Shown here one piece after another: positions 1 through 6,607 of a stretch of 9,562 nt of DNA. Position numbers and translations under genes: made by a program. Within the stretch, counting starts at the first letter, position 1. Every line of letters begins with the position of its first letter. Source of the stretch: CAZWVM01 sp964637705 (GTDB taxonomy: Bacteria > UBA8481); contig CAZWVM010000134.1 in assembly GCA_964637705.1 (NCBI GenBank), forward strand, positions 1 through 9,562, read 5' to 3'. The notes under the pieces are model-generated. The model made no database searches. It was not told the origin of the DNA and was given only the letters and a program-made list of their open reading frames with translations.

Positions 1-252
1 TGCCTCTTCTGCGGGCTCTGCACGGAGGCCTGCCCGGACACGACACGCGACGCGGGCGGGGCGAAGTGCCTCACGATGACCGGGGGATACGAGTCGTCGA
101 CGGACCGCAAGGAATCGATCGCATTCACGTGGACGGCGGGCGAGGATCATCTCGTCGCCGCGCGGGCGGCCGCGGCGGCGCGCGCGGCGGCCACGAAGGA
201 GGCGGCGGCGAAAGCGGCGGCCGCACGGGCGACCCCGGAGGCGAAGGCCTGA
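1..252 (+). CDS. nuoI: NADH-quinone oxidoreductase subunit I, C-terminal fragment (5' end outside window)
   Basis: Only the last 83 residues are present, read in frame from base 1 to TGA at 250-252. NuoI is the peripheral-arm subunit that carries two [4Fe-4S] clusters (N6a and N6b) and passes electrons towards the quinone-proximal cluster in NuoB. The fragment opens with CLFCGLCTEACP, a complete CxxCxxCxxxCP ferredoxin motif, followed by a segment like the usual NuoI end (TMTGGYESSTDRKES, then FTWTAGEDHL). Two things are odd. About eight extra residues with an additional Cys (fragment residue 23) seem to lie between the CP and the following strand. The last 32 residues or so are a low-complexity Ala/Lys/Arg/Glu tail. 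Its stop overlaps the nuoJ start (TGATG), and the nuoJKLMN order downstream supports the identification. Confidence 0.93.
   Translation, partial: CLFCGLCTEACPDTTRDAGGAKCLTMTGGYESSTDRKESIAFTWTAGEDHLVAARAAAAARAAATKEAAAKAAAARATPEAKA
237..241 (+). promoter_or_regulatory. Ribosome binding site of nuoJ
   Basis: GGAGG lies inside the last codons of nuoI, 10 nt before the ATG at 252. This fixes the nuoJ start there. The frame stays open upstream to an ATG at 66, but that part is out-of-frame nuoI sequence and gives a Gly/Arg-rich, non-membrane peptide. Confidence 0.75.
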
Positions 253-755
253 TGCTCCTCCTCGCCCTCTTCTCCTTCTTCGCCGTCGTCACGGTCGCTT
301 TCGCCTGCGTCACGGCCTTCGCGCGCGAGATCTTCCGGGCGGCCTTCGGGCTCCTGGGCACGCTCTGCGGAGTCGCCGCGCTCATCGCGCTCAACGGCGC
401 CGTCGCCGTGGCCGCCCTCCAGGTGATCATCTACGTCGGCGGCGTCTTCGTCCTCTTCCTCTTCGGCCTCCTCGTCACGGACCGGCCCGGCGAAACGGTC
501 TTTCGGCGCGACGCCCTCGGCGCGACCGCGGCCGGAGCCCTCTCCACCGGCCTTGTCGCCCTTCTCCTCTTCGCCGCATCGCGCCCCGACTTCTGCGACG
601 TGGCCTGGGCGCTGGGCGCGGTGCCGATCACCGCACGCGACATCGGAACCTCGCTGCTCGGGGAAAATCTCCTCGCCTTCGAAATCGTGTCGGTCCTTCT
701 TGTCGCCGCTCTCGTCGGTGCGGCGACGATTTTGGGAAAGGAGACCGAGTCGTGA
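252..755 (+). CDS. nuoJ: NADH-quinone oxidoreductase subunit J (ND6-type membrane subunit)
   Basis: This is a 167-residue, very hydrophobic protein of usual NuoJ size with about five membrane helices. NuoJ sits in the membrane arm of complex I beside NuoA, NuoH and NuoK. Its third helix contains a pi-bulge that is thought to change shape during coupling of quinone reduction to proton pumping. That helix is recognisable as QVIIYVGGVFVLFLFGLLVT (residues 57-76), with the conserved Tyr at 61 and Gly at 63-64. The last helix has the typical LLAFEIVSVLLVAALVGA pattern with Glu144. The ATG at 252 overlaps the nuoI TGA and has GGAGG 10 nt upstream. The TGA at 753-755 overlaps the GTG start of nuoK. 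Start and identity are both well supported. Confidence 0.95.
   Translation: MLLLALFSFFAVVTVAFACVTAFAREIFRAAFGLLGTLCGVAALIALNGAVAVAALQVIIYVGGVFVLFLFGLLVTDRPGETVFRRDALGATAAGALSTGLVALLLFAASRPDFCDVAWALGAVPITARDIGTSLLGENLLAFEIVSVLLVAALVGAATILGKETES
737..743 (+). promoter_or_regulatory. Ribosome binding site of nuoK (supports a GTG start)
   Basis: AAAGGAG lies 8 nt before the GTG at 752. It is a strong Shine-Dalgarno match at ideal spacing and supports a GTG start that overlaps the nuoJ stop codon (GTGA). Confidence 0.8.
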
Positions 756-1060
756 GCGCTCTGCCCCCGGTCTTCTTCCTCACGATCGGCGCCATCCTCT
801 TCGCCCTCGGTTTCTACTGCCTCGCCGCCCACCGGTCCGCCATCAGGATGCTCATGGGCGTCGAATTGATGCTGAACGCCTCGCTCCTGAACTTCGTCGC
901 CTTCGGCGCGGGGCTCGGCGACCGCGGCGGCGCGACCTTCGCCGTGATGATCATGGCGGGCGCGGCCGCCGAGGCCGCGGTCGGCCTGGCCCTCGTCTTC
1001 GCGCTCTATGCGACGACGCGACGCTCGGACATGGCCGAGAGCCGGACGCTGGCGCGATGA
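752..1060 (+). CDS. nuoK: NADH-quinone oxidoreductase subunit K (ND4L/MrpC-type)
   Basis: This 102-residue protein has three membrane helices, the normal NuoK length. NuoK carries two buried glutamates that lie on the central proton and charge path of the membrane arm. They appear here as Glu38 in GVELMLNASLLNFVAF and Glu74 in GAAAEAAVGLALVFAL, matching the Glu36/Glu72 pair described in E. coli. Translation starts at GTG 752, overlapping the nuoJ stop, with AAAGGAG 8 nt upstream. The stop overlaps the nuoL start in the tetranucleotide ATGA (1057-1060). A short polar tail (TTRRSDMAESRTLAR) ends the protein. NuoK homologues also occur in Mrp antiporters (MrpC), but the surrounding nuoI-J-L-M-N genes decide for complex I. 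Confidence 0.95.
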   Translation: MSALPPVFFLTIGAILFALGFYCLAAHRSAIRMLMGVELMLNASLLNFVAFGAGLGDRGGATFAVMIMAGAAAEAAVGLALVFALYATTRRSDMAESRTLAR

Positions 1061-3012
1061 GCCTCTTCCTCCTCGTCGCCCTGCCCGCGCTGGCCGGCGT
1101 CGCCGCCGTCCTCTTCGGGCGACGGCTTCCGCGCGGCGGCGATTTTCTGCCGCTCGGCGGCGTCCTGGCCGCCTGGGGTCTCGCCCTCGCGCTCTTCGTG
1201 CCGGTCTTCTTCGGGGGCGCCTCCTGCCCGGCCCCGGGACCAAGCGTCGACTGGTTCGGAAGCGGCCTGCGGCTGGGGCTGCGCGTCGATCCTCTCGCCG
1301 CGGCCACCCTGTTCATGGTCACGACCGTCTCCCTCCTGGTCCACGTCTATTCCACCGGATACATGCACGGGCACCCGCTCTACGGCCGGTTCATGGGCTT
1401 CATCTCCTTCTTCACGTCCGCCATGCTGCTCCTCGTCGTCTCCGACAATCTCCTCTTCCTCTTCATCGCCTGGGAACTGATGGGCCTCTGCTCGTATCTG
1501 CTCATCGGGTTCTACGCCTGGAGTCCCCGGGACGCGGCGGAGGATGAAGCGCCGCGCAAGGCCGCCATGAAGGCCTTTCTCACGACGCGCGTCGGTGACG
1601 CCTGCCTCTTCATCGCCATCGCGATCCTGTATGCGACCACGGGAGAAATGACCTTCGACGGGCTCGCGGCGGCCGCGGCGGCCGGTCTGATCGGTCCGGC
1701 GGCCGGAACGACCGCGGCGCTCCTCATCCTGGCCGGCGCGGCCGGGAAATCGGCGCAATTCCCCCTGCACGTCTGGCTGCCCGACGCGATGGAAGGTCCC
1801 TCGCCGGTCTCGGCGCTCATCCACGCCGCCACGATGGTGGCGGCCGGCGTCTACCTCGTGGGTCGCGCGATCGCGGCCGGACTCTTCCCGCCGGAGGCCC
1901 TCGCCGCGACGGCGGCCGTCGGCAGCTTCACGGCCCTCTTCGCGGCTTCGCTCGCGCTTCCGGCCCGCGACTACAAGAAGGTCCTGGCCTATTCCACCGT
2001 GTCGCAGCTCGGTTTCATGCTCGCCGCGCTCGGGCTCGGCGGCCCGGCCGCGGGCTTCTTCCACCTGACGACGCACGGCTTCTTCAAGGCCCTGCTCTTC
2101 CTCGGATCCGGTTCGGTTTTGCACGCGGCGCACACGCGCGACATCTTCGAAACGGGAGGCCTCCGGGCGAAGATGCCCGTCACGTATGCGACGATGATGA
2201 TCGGGGCCCTCGCCCTCTCCGGCTTCCCCTTCCTCTCCGGCTTCTACTCCAAGGACGCCATCCTGGCGGTGGCGCTGGAGGCGGGGCACGGGCACGGCGG
2301 CGCCGCGTGGCTTCCGTTCGTGCTTTTGGCCGTCGCGGCCGGGCTCACCGCCTTCTACACCTTCCGCATGATGATCCTCGTCTTCCACGGTTCTCCCCGG
2401 GACCCTCACCGCCACGAACACGCGCACGAGAGCCCGGCCGCGATCACCGTGCCGCTCGTCATCCTGGCGGTCTTCGCCGTCGCGTCAGGCTGGGGATGGT
2501 TGCGGACCCCCTACATGGAGCTCGTCGGGGGCGCGGGAGCGGGTCACGGGTCGGCGTCTCTTCACGTCCTGGCCGTCGTCGTCTCGGTCGTCGTCGGGCT
2601 GGGGGGCATCGGGCTCGCCTTCGCGGCCTACCACTTCCGCACGCTGGATCCGTCCCGGTTCACGCGGGGCGCCTGGGCTCCGCTCCACCGCGCGCTGGTG
2701 CGCCTCTGGTGGGTGGACGAAGCCTATGATCATCTCGTCCGCGCCACGGTCGGGCTCGCGGGCGTGGCGGCGAGAGCCGACCGGGGGGTCATCGACCGCG
2801 CGGTGGACGCGACGGGCACGGGGCTCGTCGTCCTCTCCGACCGCGCCGGCGACGCGGATCTCCACGTCGTGGACGGCGCCGTGAACTGGTCGAGCGACCG
2901 GGTCCTGGACTGCGGCCGTATCCTCCGCCATCTCCAGACCGGCCGGATCCAGGACTACGCCCTCGGTTTCATGGCCGCGCTGCTCCTCCTCGTGGTCTGG
3001 GTGACGATATGA
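1057..3012 (+). CDS. nuoL: NADH-quinone oxidoreductase subunit L (distal antiporter-like pump subunit)
   Basis: This is a 651-residue polytopic membrane protein of the antiporter family, with the long C-terminus found only in NuoL. NuoL is the outermost proton-translocating subunit, and its lateral helix runs along NuoM and NuoN. Visible key residues are Glu140 in IAWELMG (TM5 Glu), Lys231 in GAAGKSAQFPLHVWLPDAM (TM7 Lys), His256 in ALIHAATMV, Lys308 in KVLAYSTVSQLGF, Lys344 in HGFFKALLFLGSG, and Lys399 in FYSKDAIL (TM12). The C-terminal part has the LWWVDEAYDHLV segment (550-561), then a long amphipathic stretch and a final helix ALGFMAALLLLVVWV, as expected for the lateral helix and its anchoring TM16. 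ATG 1057 is in ATGA overlap with the nuoK stop. The frame is open upstream only as a shadow of nuoJ/K. No strong Shine-Dalgarno is seen, so reinitiation after nuoK is likely. Confidence 0.97.
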   Translation: MSLFLLVALPALAGVAAVLFGRRLPRGGDFLPLGGVLAAWGLALALFVPVFFGGASCPAPGPSVDWFGSGLRLGLRVDPLAAATLFMVTTVSLLVHVYSTGYMHGHPLYGRFMGFISFFTSAMLLLVVSDNLLFLFIAWELMGLCSYLLIGFYAWSPRDAAEDEAPRKAAMKAFLTTRVGDACLFIAIAILYATTGEMTFDGLAAAAAAGLIGPAAGTTAALLILAGAAGKSAQFPLHVWLPDAMEGPSPVSALIHAATMVAAGVYLVGRAIAAGLFPPEALAATAAVGSFTALFAASLALPARDYKKVLAYSTVSQLGFMLAALGLGGPAAGFFHLTTHGFFKALLFLGSGSVLHAAHTRDIFETGGLRAKMPVTYATMMIGALALSGFPFLSGFYSKDAILAVALEAGHGHGGAAWLPFVLLAVAAGLTAFYTFRMMILVFHGSPRDPHRHEHAHESPAAITVPLVILAVFAVASGWGWLRTPYMELVGGAGAGHGSASLHVLAVVVSVVVGLGGIGLAFAAYHFRTLDPSRFTRGAWAPLHRALVRLWWVDEAYDHLVRATVGLAGVAARADRGVIDRAVDATGTGLVVLSDRAGDADLHVVDGAVNWSSDRVLDCGRILRHLQTGRIQDYALGFMAALLLLVVWVTI

Positions 3013-3046
3013 ACGAGTCTTTCGAACGAAAGGTGGTGACCTCCCC
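3013..3046 (+). promoter_or_regulatory. nuoL-nuoM spacer with ribosome binding site and two short dyads
   Basis: This is the only nuo junction in the window with a real gap (34 nt). AAAGGTGG at 3029-3036 is the likely ribosome binding site, about 10 nt before ATG 3047. Two dyads are visible: CTTTCG-AA-CGAAAG at 3019-3032, and AGGT-GGTG-ACCT at 3031-3042, which includes part of the Shine-Dalgarno. They share bases 3031-3032 and cannot both form fully. There is no T-run, so this is not an intrinsic terminator. A regulatory role is only a possibility. Confidence 0.5.
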
Positions 3047-4558
3047 ATGACGCTCTCGGTGCTCATCTTCCTGCCGCTCCTCGGCGCCGCCGTCGTCGCG
3101 CTCGCGCCGGCGCGCTACGCGCGGGGCCTCTCGCTCCTCTTCACCGCGCTGGCGCTCGTCGCGCTCGCCCCCCTCGTCGCGGGATTCGATCCCGCGGTCG
3201 CCGAGCCGCAATTCCTCGAGGAGCGCCTCTGGATCCCCTCGTTCGGGGTCGGCTACATCGTCGCCGTGGACGGCCTCTCCTTCCCCCTGGTCGTCCTCAC
3301 GGTCCTGCTCTCGTTCCTCTGCATCATCGCGTCCTGGAAGATCGAGAAGCAGGTGAAGGGCTACTTCGCGCTCTTCCTCCTCCTCCAGTCGGCGATGACG
3401 GGCGTCTTCGCCGCGCTCGACATGTTCCTCTTCTACGTCTTCTGGGAACTGATGCTGCTGCCCATGTATTTCCTGATCGGAATCTGGGGAGCGCCCGCGC
3501 GCACCGACGCCGACGGCCGGGTCCGGGGCGGCCCGTACGCCGCGATCAAGTTCTTCCTCTACACCCTCGTCGGTTCGCTCCTGATGCTCGTCGCGATCCT
3601 CTGGCTCTGGAACGAGACCGGCACGTTCGACGCGCGGCAGTGGACGGACGCGGAGCGGAACATCCAGGCCCAGGTGACGCTCTGGACCCTCTTCTTCGTC
3701 GCCTTCGCGATCAAGATCCCGATGTTCCCGTTCCACACCTGGCTGCCGGACGCGCACGTGGAAGCCCCGACCGCGGTCTCGGTCGTCCTGGCCGGGGTTC
3801 TCCTGAAGATGGGCACCTACGGCATCCTGCGCTTCAACTACGGGCTCTTCCCCGACGCCTCGGTCCTGCTCTCGACGACGGTCGCGGCCTTCGGCGCGAT
3901 CAACATTCTCTACGGCGCCCTCTGCGCGATGGCTCAGACCGACATGAAGCGCCTCGTCGCCTATTCCTCGATCAGCCACATGGGTTACGTCATGCTCGGC
4001 ATGAGCGCGCTCTACACGCTCTCCGACGGGCGGGCCGTCTCCGAGGGGCTGGAGGGGGCGGCGCTGCAGATGTGGAACCACGGCACGATCACGGCCATGC
4101 TCTTCCTCCTCGTCGGCGTCATCTACGACCGGGCCCACCACCGCGACATCACGCGCCTCAAGGGCCTCTCGACCTCGCTGCCCGTCTACACGGGCTTCAT
4201 GGCGCTCGCGCTCTTCGCGTCCCTGGGCCTTCCCGGGCTCTCGGGTTTCATCGGCGAGGCGCTCGTCCTTCTGGGCAGCTGGAAGGCGGGCGGCGTGTAC
4301 CGCGCCTTCGTCGGGATCGCGGCGGCCGGCATCGTCGTGACCGCGGCCTACCATCTCTGGCTCATCCACCGCGCCTTCCTGGGCCCCGCCCGGGAGTCCG
4401 ACCCGGTCTACCCGGACATGACGACGCGCGAGATCATCACGGTCCTGCCGCTCGCCGTCATCGTCGTCGCGATCGGCGTCTACCCGGCGCCGGCGCTCGC
4501 GTACCTGCGGGCGACGATCGGCCTGATTCTCCAACGCGTGTACTCGCAGGGATACTGA
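3047..4558 (+). CDS. nuoM: NADH-quinone oxidoreductase subunit M (middle antiporter-like pump subunit)
   Basis: This 503-residue protein with about 14 membrane helices matches the usual NuoM length. NuoM is the middle proton-pumping subunit of the complex I membrane arm. The diagnostic residues are present: Glu134 in VFWELMLLPMYFLIGIWG (TM5), Lys223 in AIKIPMFPFHTWLPDAHVEA (TM7), Lys254 in VLAGVLLKMGTYGILRF (TM8), Lys301 in DMKRLVAYSSISHMGYV, His345 in QMWNHGTITAMLFLLVGV, and Glu404 in LPGLSGFIGEAL (TM12). A Glu rather than a Lys at the TM12 site separates NuoM from NuoL and NuoN. ATG 3047 follows AAAGGTGG at good spacing and starts at the expected first helix (LSVLIFLPLLGA). It ends with TGA at 4556-4558, 2 nt before nuoN. 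Confidence 0.97.
   Translation: MTLSVLIFLPLLGAAVVALAPARYARGLSLLFTALALVALAPLVAGFDPAVAEPQFLEERLWIPSFGVGYIVAVDGLSFPLVVLTVLLSFLCIIASWKIEKQVKGYFALFLLLQSAMTGVFAALDMFLFYVFWELMLLPMYFLIGIWGAPARTDADGRVRGGPYAAIKFFLYTLVGSLLMLVAILWLWNETGTFDARQWTDAERNIQAQVTLWTLFFVAFAIKIPMFPFHTWLPDAHVEAPTAVSVVLAGVLLKMGTYGILRFNYGLFPDASVLLSTTVAAFGAINILYGALCAMAQTDMKRLVAYSSISHMGYVMLGMSALYTLSDGRAVSEGLEGAALQMWNHGTITAMLFLLVGVIYDRAHHRDITRLKGLSTSLPVYTGFMALALFASLGLPGLSGFIGEALVLLGSWKAGGVYRAFVGIAAAGIVVTAAYHLWLIHRAFLGPARESDPVYPDMTTREIITVLPLAVIVVAIGVYPAPALAYLRATIGLILQRVYSQGY
4548..4552 (+). promoter_or_regulatory. Ribosome binding site of nuoN
   Basis: AGGGA lies in the last codons of nuoM, 8 nt before ATG 4561. It supports this start over the far-upstream ATG of the same open frame, which is only an out-of-frame reading of nuoM. 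Confidence 0.6.
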
Positions 4559-4560
4559 CG

Positions 4561-5979
4561 ATGCCCGTGACCGGAACGGATCTCGCGGCGATCGCGCCCC
4601 TCGCCCTCCTCGTCGCAGCAGCGTGCGGCCTGCTCGTCGCGCGCCCGGGCCGCTCGGGGACGGCGGCGGCGGCTCTTGCCGCCCTCGCGGCCGCCGGAGT
4701 CTGCGCGGTCCTCGCGGGGGCCCGGCCGGGGCTCGCCTTCGGCGGGGTCTACGCGACGAGCCCGCTCACCGCGGCGTTCGCCGTTCTCGCGGCCGCCTCG
4801 GGAGCCGTGTCCGTCCTCCTTCTCGTCGCCGACCGCGACGTCCGGGACCGCCACGCCGAGATGGCCGCCCTTTACCTCTTCGTCGTCTCCGGCGCGCTCG
4901 TCATCACGGCCGGCCGTCACCTCGTCCTGACCTGGCTCGGCTTCGAACTGCTCTCCATCCCGGCCTACGTCCTCGTGGGGCAGAAGGCGGGCGACGGCCG
5001 CAGCGCCGAGGGCGGCTTGAAGTACGCGGTCTTCGGAGCGGCCGCCTCCGCCAGCCTTCTCTACGGTTTCTCCTACCTCTACGGCATCACCGGCTCTCTC
5101 TTCCATGCCGACATCGCGCGGCTTCTCGCCGCGGCGCCGGCCGGAACCCACTCCCAGCCGGCGCTCGTCATCGCCCTGCTGTTCGTCTTCGGCGGCGTGA
5201 TGTTCAAGGTCTCGGCCGCGCCCTTCCATTACTGGTGCCCGGACGCCTTCGAGGCGGCGCCGGCGTCGGCGGCAGGCTTTCTCTCGGTCGTGCCGAAGAT
5301 CGCCGGCTTCGGCCTGCTTCTCGCCTTCGCGCCCCTCCTGGGTCGAGCCTCCGCCTGGGGCGACCTCTTGTCGACCGCCGCGATCCTCTCGATGATCCTG
5401 GGCAATCTCGCGGCGATCCCCCAGGATCACCTCAGGCGCCTTCTCGCCTACTCGACGATTGCGCACGCGGGCTATCTCCTGGTGGCCGCCGCCCTCGGGA
5501 CACCGGAGGGAGACCTCGCCGTCGTGTATTACCTCGCCGCCTACGCGGCGATGAACCTCGGGGCCTTCTCCCTCGCATCGTTTGCCGCGCCGGACTGCAC
5601 GCTCGGGAACCTGCGCGGCCTGGGCGCGCGGGATCCCTACCTGGCCTTCTCCTGGGCCGTCATGCTCTTCTCCCTCACCGGCTTGCCGCCCTTCGGCGGT
5701 TTCACGGGCAAGGTCTTCATCGTGGCGGCGGCCCTTCGGTCGGGCCACTACGCGGCGGTCACGACGCTTGTTCTGGCCTCGGTGGTATCGCTGGTCGTCT
5801 ACGCGAGGATCCTGAAGACGATCTGCTTCGAATCGCCGCAGGGCGCGGCGCCCTCACGCGCGGGCATCCTGACGGAAACGCTCCTGGGTGCGCTGGCGGC
5901 CTGGCTGTTGGTCCTGGGAATCCTCTGGGAACCGTTCGCGCTATGGGCCCAGACCGTGACGTCTTCCGCGCAGGGGTAG
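4561..5979 (+). CDS. nuoN: NADH-quinone oxidoreductase subunit N (proximal antiporter-like pump subunit)
   Basis: This is a 472-residue polytopic protein, a typical NuoN length. NuoN is the antiporter-like pump nearest the quinone end of the membrane arm. Visible key residues are Glu129 in LTWLGFELLSIPAYVLVG (TM5), Lys216 in GGVMFKVSAAPFHYWCPDAFEAAP (TM7), Lys246 in FLSVVPKIAGFG (TM8), and Lys384 in GLPPFGGFTGKVFI (TM12). FHYWCPDAFEGA-like and LPP(F/L)GGF(T/I)GK segments are hallmarks of NuoN rather than NuoL or NuoM. At the usual KRLLAYSSI position the protein reads RRLLAYSTIAHAGY, with Arg for the first Lys. ATG 4561 starts 2 nt after the nuoM stop. TAG at 5977-5979 ends the operon as far as this window shows, facing the receiver gene with 12 nt between the stops. 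Confidence 0.96.
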   Translation: MPVTGTDLAAIAPLALLVAAACGLLVARPGRSGTAAAALAALAAAGVCAVLAGARPGLAFGGVYATSPLTAAFAVLAAASGAVSVLLLVADRDVRDRHAEMAALYLFVVSGALVITAGRHLVLTWLGFELLSIPAYVLVGQKAGDGRSAEGGLKYAVFGAAASASLLYGFSYLYGITGSLFHADIARLLAAAPAGTHSQPALVIALLFVFGGVMFKVSAAPFHYWCPDAFEAAPASAAGFLSVVPKIAGFGLLLAFAPLLGRASAWGDLLSTAAILSMILGNLAAIPQDHLRRLLAYSTIAHAGYLLVAAALGTPEGDLAVVYYLAAYAAMNLGAFSLASFAAPDCTLGNLRGLGARDPYLAFSWAVMLFSLTGLPPFGGFTGKVFIVAAALRSGHYAAVTTLVLASVVSLVVYARILKTICFESPQGAAPSRAGILTETLLGALAAWLLVLGILWEPFALWAQTVTSSAQG

Positions 5980-5991
5980 GGACCGGGGAGA

Positions 5992-6486
5992 CTACTGGAT
6001 CGTCGCGCTGTGCCTCTGGGCCGCCGCTTCGATCTCCGCGCGGATCAAGGCCGCCACCTTCTCATCGATCGGCTTCCGCTCGATCTCGGGAGACTGGTGG
6101 ATGGCGCGATCGATCGCGGTCAGGAGGGTGTTGAAGCCGCTCGTCTTGGCGACGAACTCGTCCGCGCCCACGTCGAAACCGAGCTGGCGCTCCTCGCTGT
6201 CGATGAAAACCGCCGAGAACATGATGACGGGAAGACCGCGCAATTCCGGATCGTGGCGGATGTAGCGGCAGGCCTGGAAACCATCGACGCCGGGCATGAG
6301 AAGGTCAAGGACAACGGCGTCGGGATGCTGGGCTCGCGCGCGCTGGATCGCCTCCCAACCGTTGGAAGCGGTCACAACCTCGTAACCTTCGCCCTGGAGC
6401 CAGAAGCCGAGGATGTCTCTCATGTCGGAATCGTCCTCGGCAAGGAGAACTTTCTTCGAATCGCCCTTGAGCGCCATCTCCTGCAT
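5992..6486 (-). CDS. Stand-alone response regulator receiver protein (CheY-like)
   Basis: This 164-residue protein is a single REC domain (about residues 11-130) with a 34-residue helical, charged tail and no output domain. REC domains take a phosphate on Asp from a histidine kinase. The acidic pocket is Asp18-Asp19 in VLLAEDDSDMRD, and the phospho-acceptor is Asp61 in VVLDLLMPGVDGF. The switch Ser/Thr position is Ser91 in IMFSAV, and the conserved Lys is Lys114 in GADEFVAKTSGF. The usual Pro after this Lys is Thr here. The gene could signal to a partner protein or act in phosphotransfer. No kinase gene is adjacent in the window. Starts are possible at 6492, 6486 and 6477. I prefer ATG 6486 because the G-run (minus-strand AGGGGGGA) is 8 nt upstream of it and only 2 nt from the ATG at 6492. 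It lies downstream of the deacetylase on the same strand. Confidence 0.93.
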   Translation of the reverse strand: MQEMALKGDSKKVLLAEDDSDMRDILGFWLQGEGYEVVTASNGWEAIQRARAQHPDAVVLDLLMPGVDGFQACRYIRHDPELRGLPVIMFSAVFIDSEERQLGFDVGADEFVAKTSGFNTLLTAIDRAIHQSPEIERKPIDEKVAALIRAEIEAAAQRHSATIQ

Positions 6487-6607
6487 CACCATTTCCCCCC
6501 CTGAACCGTTTTTATCCGGTCACACCCTGCCATGATTATGCGTCATGGAGCCGAAGAAGAGCAAGCGCCATCATAGTATAAATTCATACATCGCCCGCCG
6601 GCATTCT
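6487..6607 (-). promoter_or_regulatory. Intergenic region upstream of the receiver gene: candidate promoter and operator-like dyads
   Basis: This 121-nt spacer is clearly richer in A/T than its surroundings. On the minus strand a possible sigma70-like promoter reads TTGCTC (about 6564-6559), roughly 18 nt, then CATAAT (about 6540-6534). An inverted repeat, CCATGA / TCATGG with a 7-8 nt spacer (about 6529-6548), overlaps this -10 box. Further upstream, GTATAAATTCATAC (6576-6589) is a near-palindrome, with 12 of 14 positions symmetric. Near the gene, GACCG and CGGTT (about 6501-6520) could form a small leader hairpin, followed by the G-run ribosome binding site (6493-6500). The promoter call rests only on consensus similarity. 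Confidence 0.4.

Noticed and set aside
66..251. Longer NuoJ starting at 66
   Set aside because: This part is an out-of-frame reading of nuoI. The ATG at 252 has a GGAGG site and gives the normal NuoJ length.
2284..2560. His-rich stretches in NuoL (GHGHGG and HRHEHAHESP) as a possible metal site
   Set aside because: As far as I recall, His-rich loops at these places are frequent in bacterial NuoL proteins, so they are not evidence of a special function here.
1006..5748. Very long minus-strand open frames opposite nuoL, nuoM and nuoN (for example 1006-2427, 2969-4534, 4480-5748)
   Set aside because: Their translations are Arg/Glu/Asp/Gly-rich low-complexity sequence without domains. They arise from high GC third positions opposite well-identified membrane-protein genes.
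752..5979. An Mrp-type cation/proton antiporter instead of complex I
   Set aside because: The nuoI ferredoxin end, a true NuoJ, and the I-J-K-L-M-N order with NuoL-specific lateral helix and NuoN motifs fit complex I, not Mrp.
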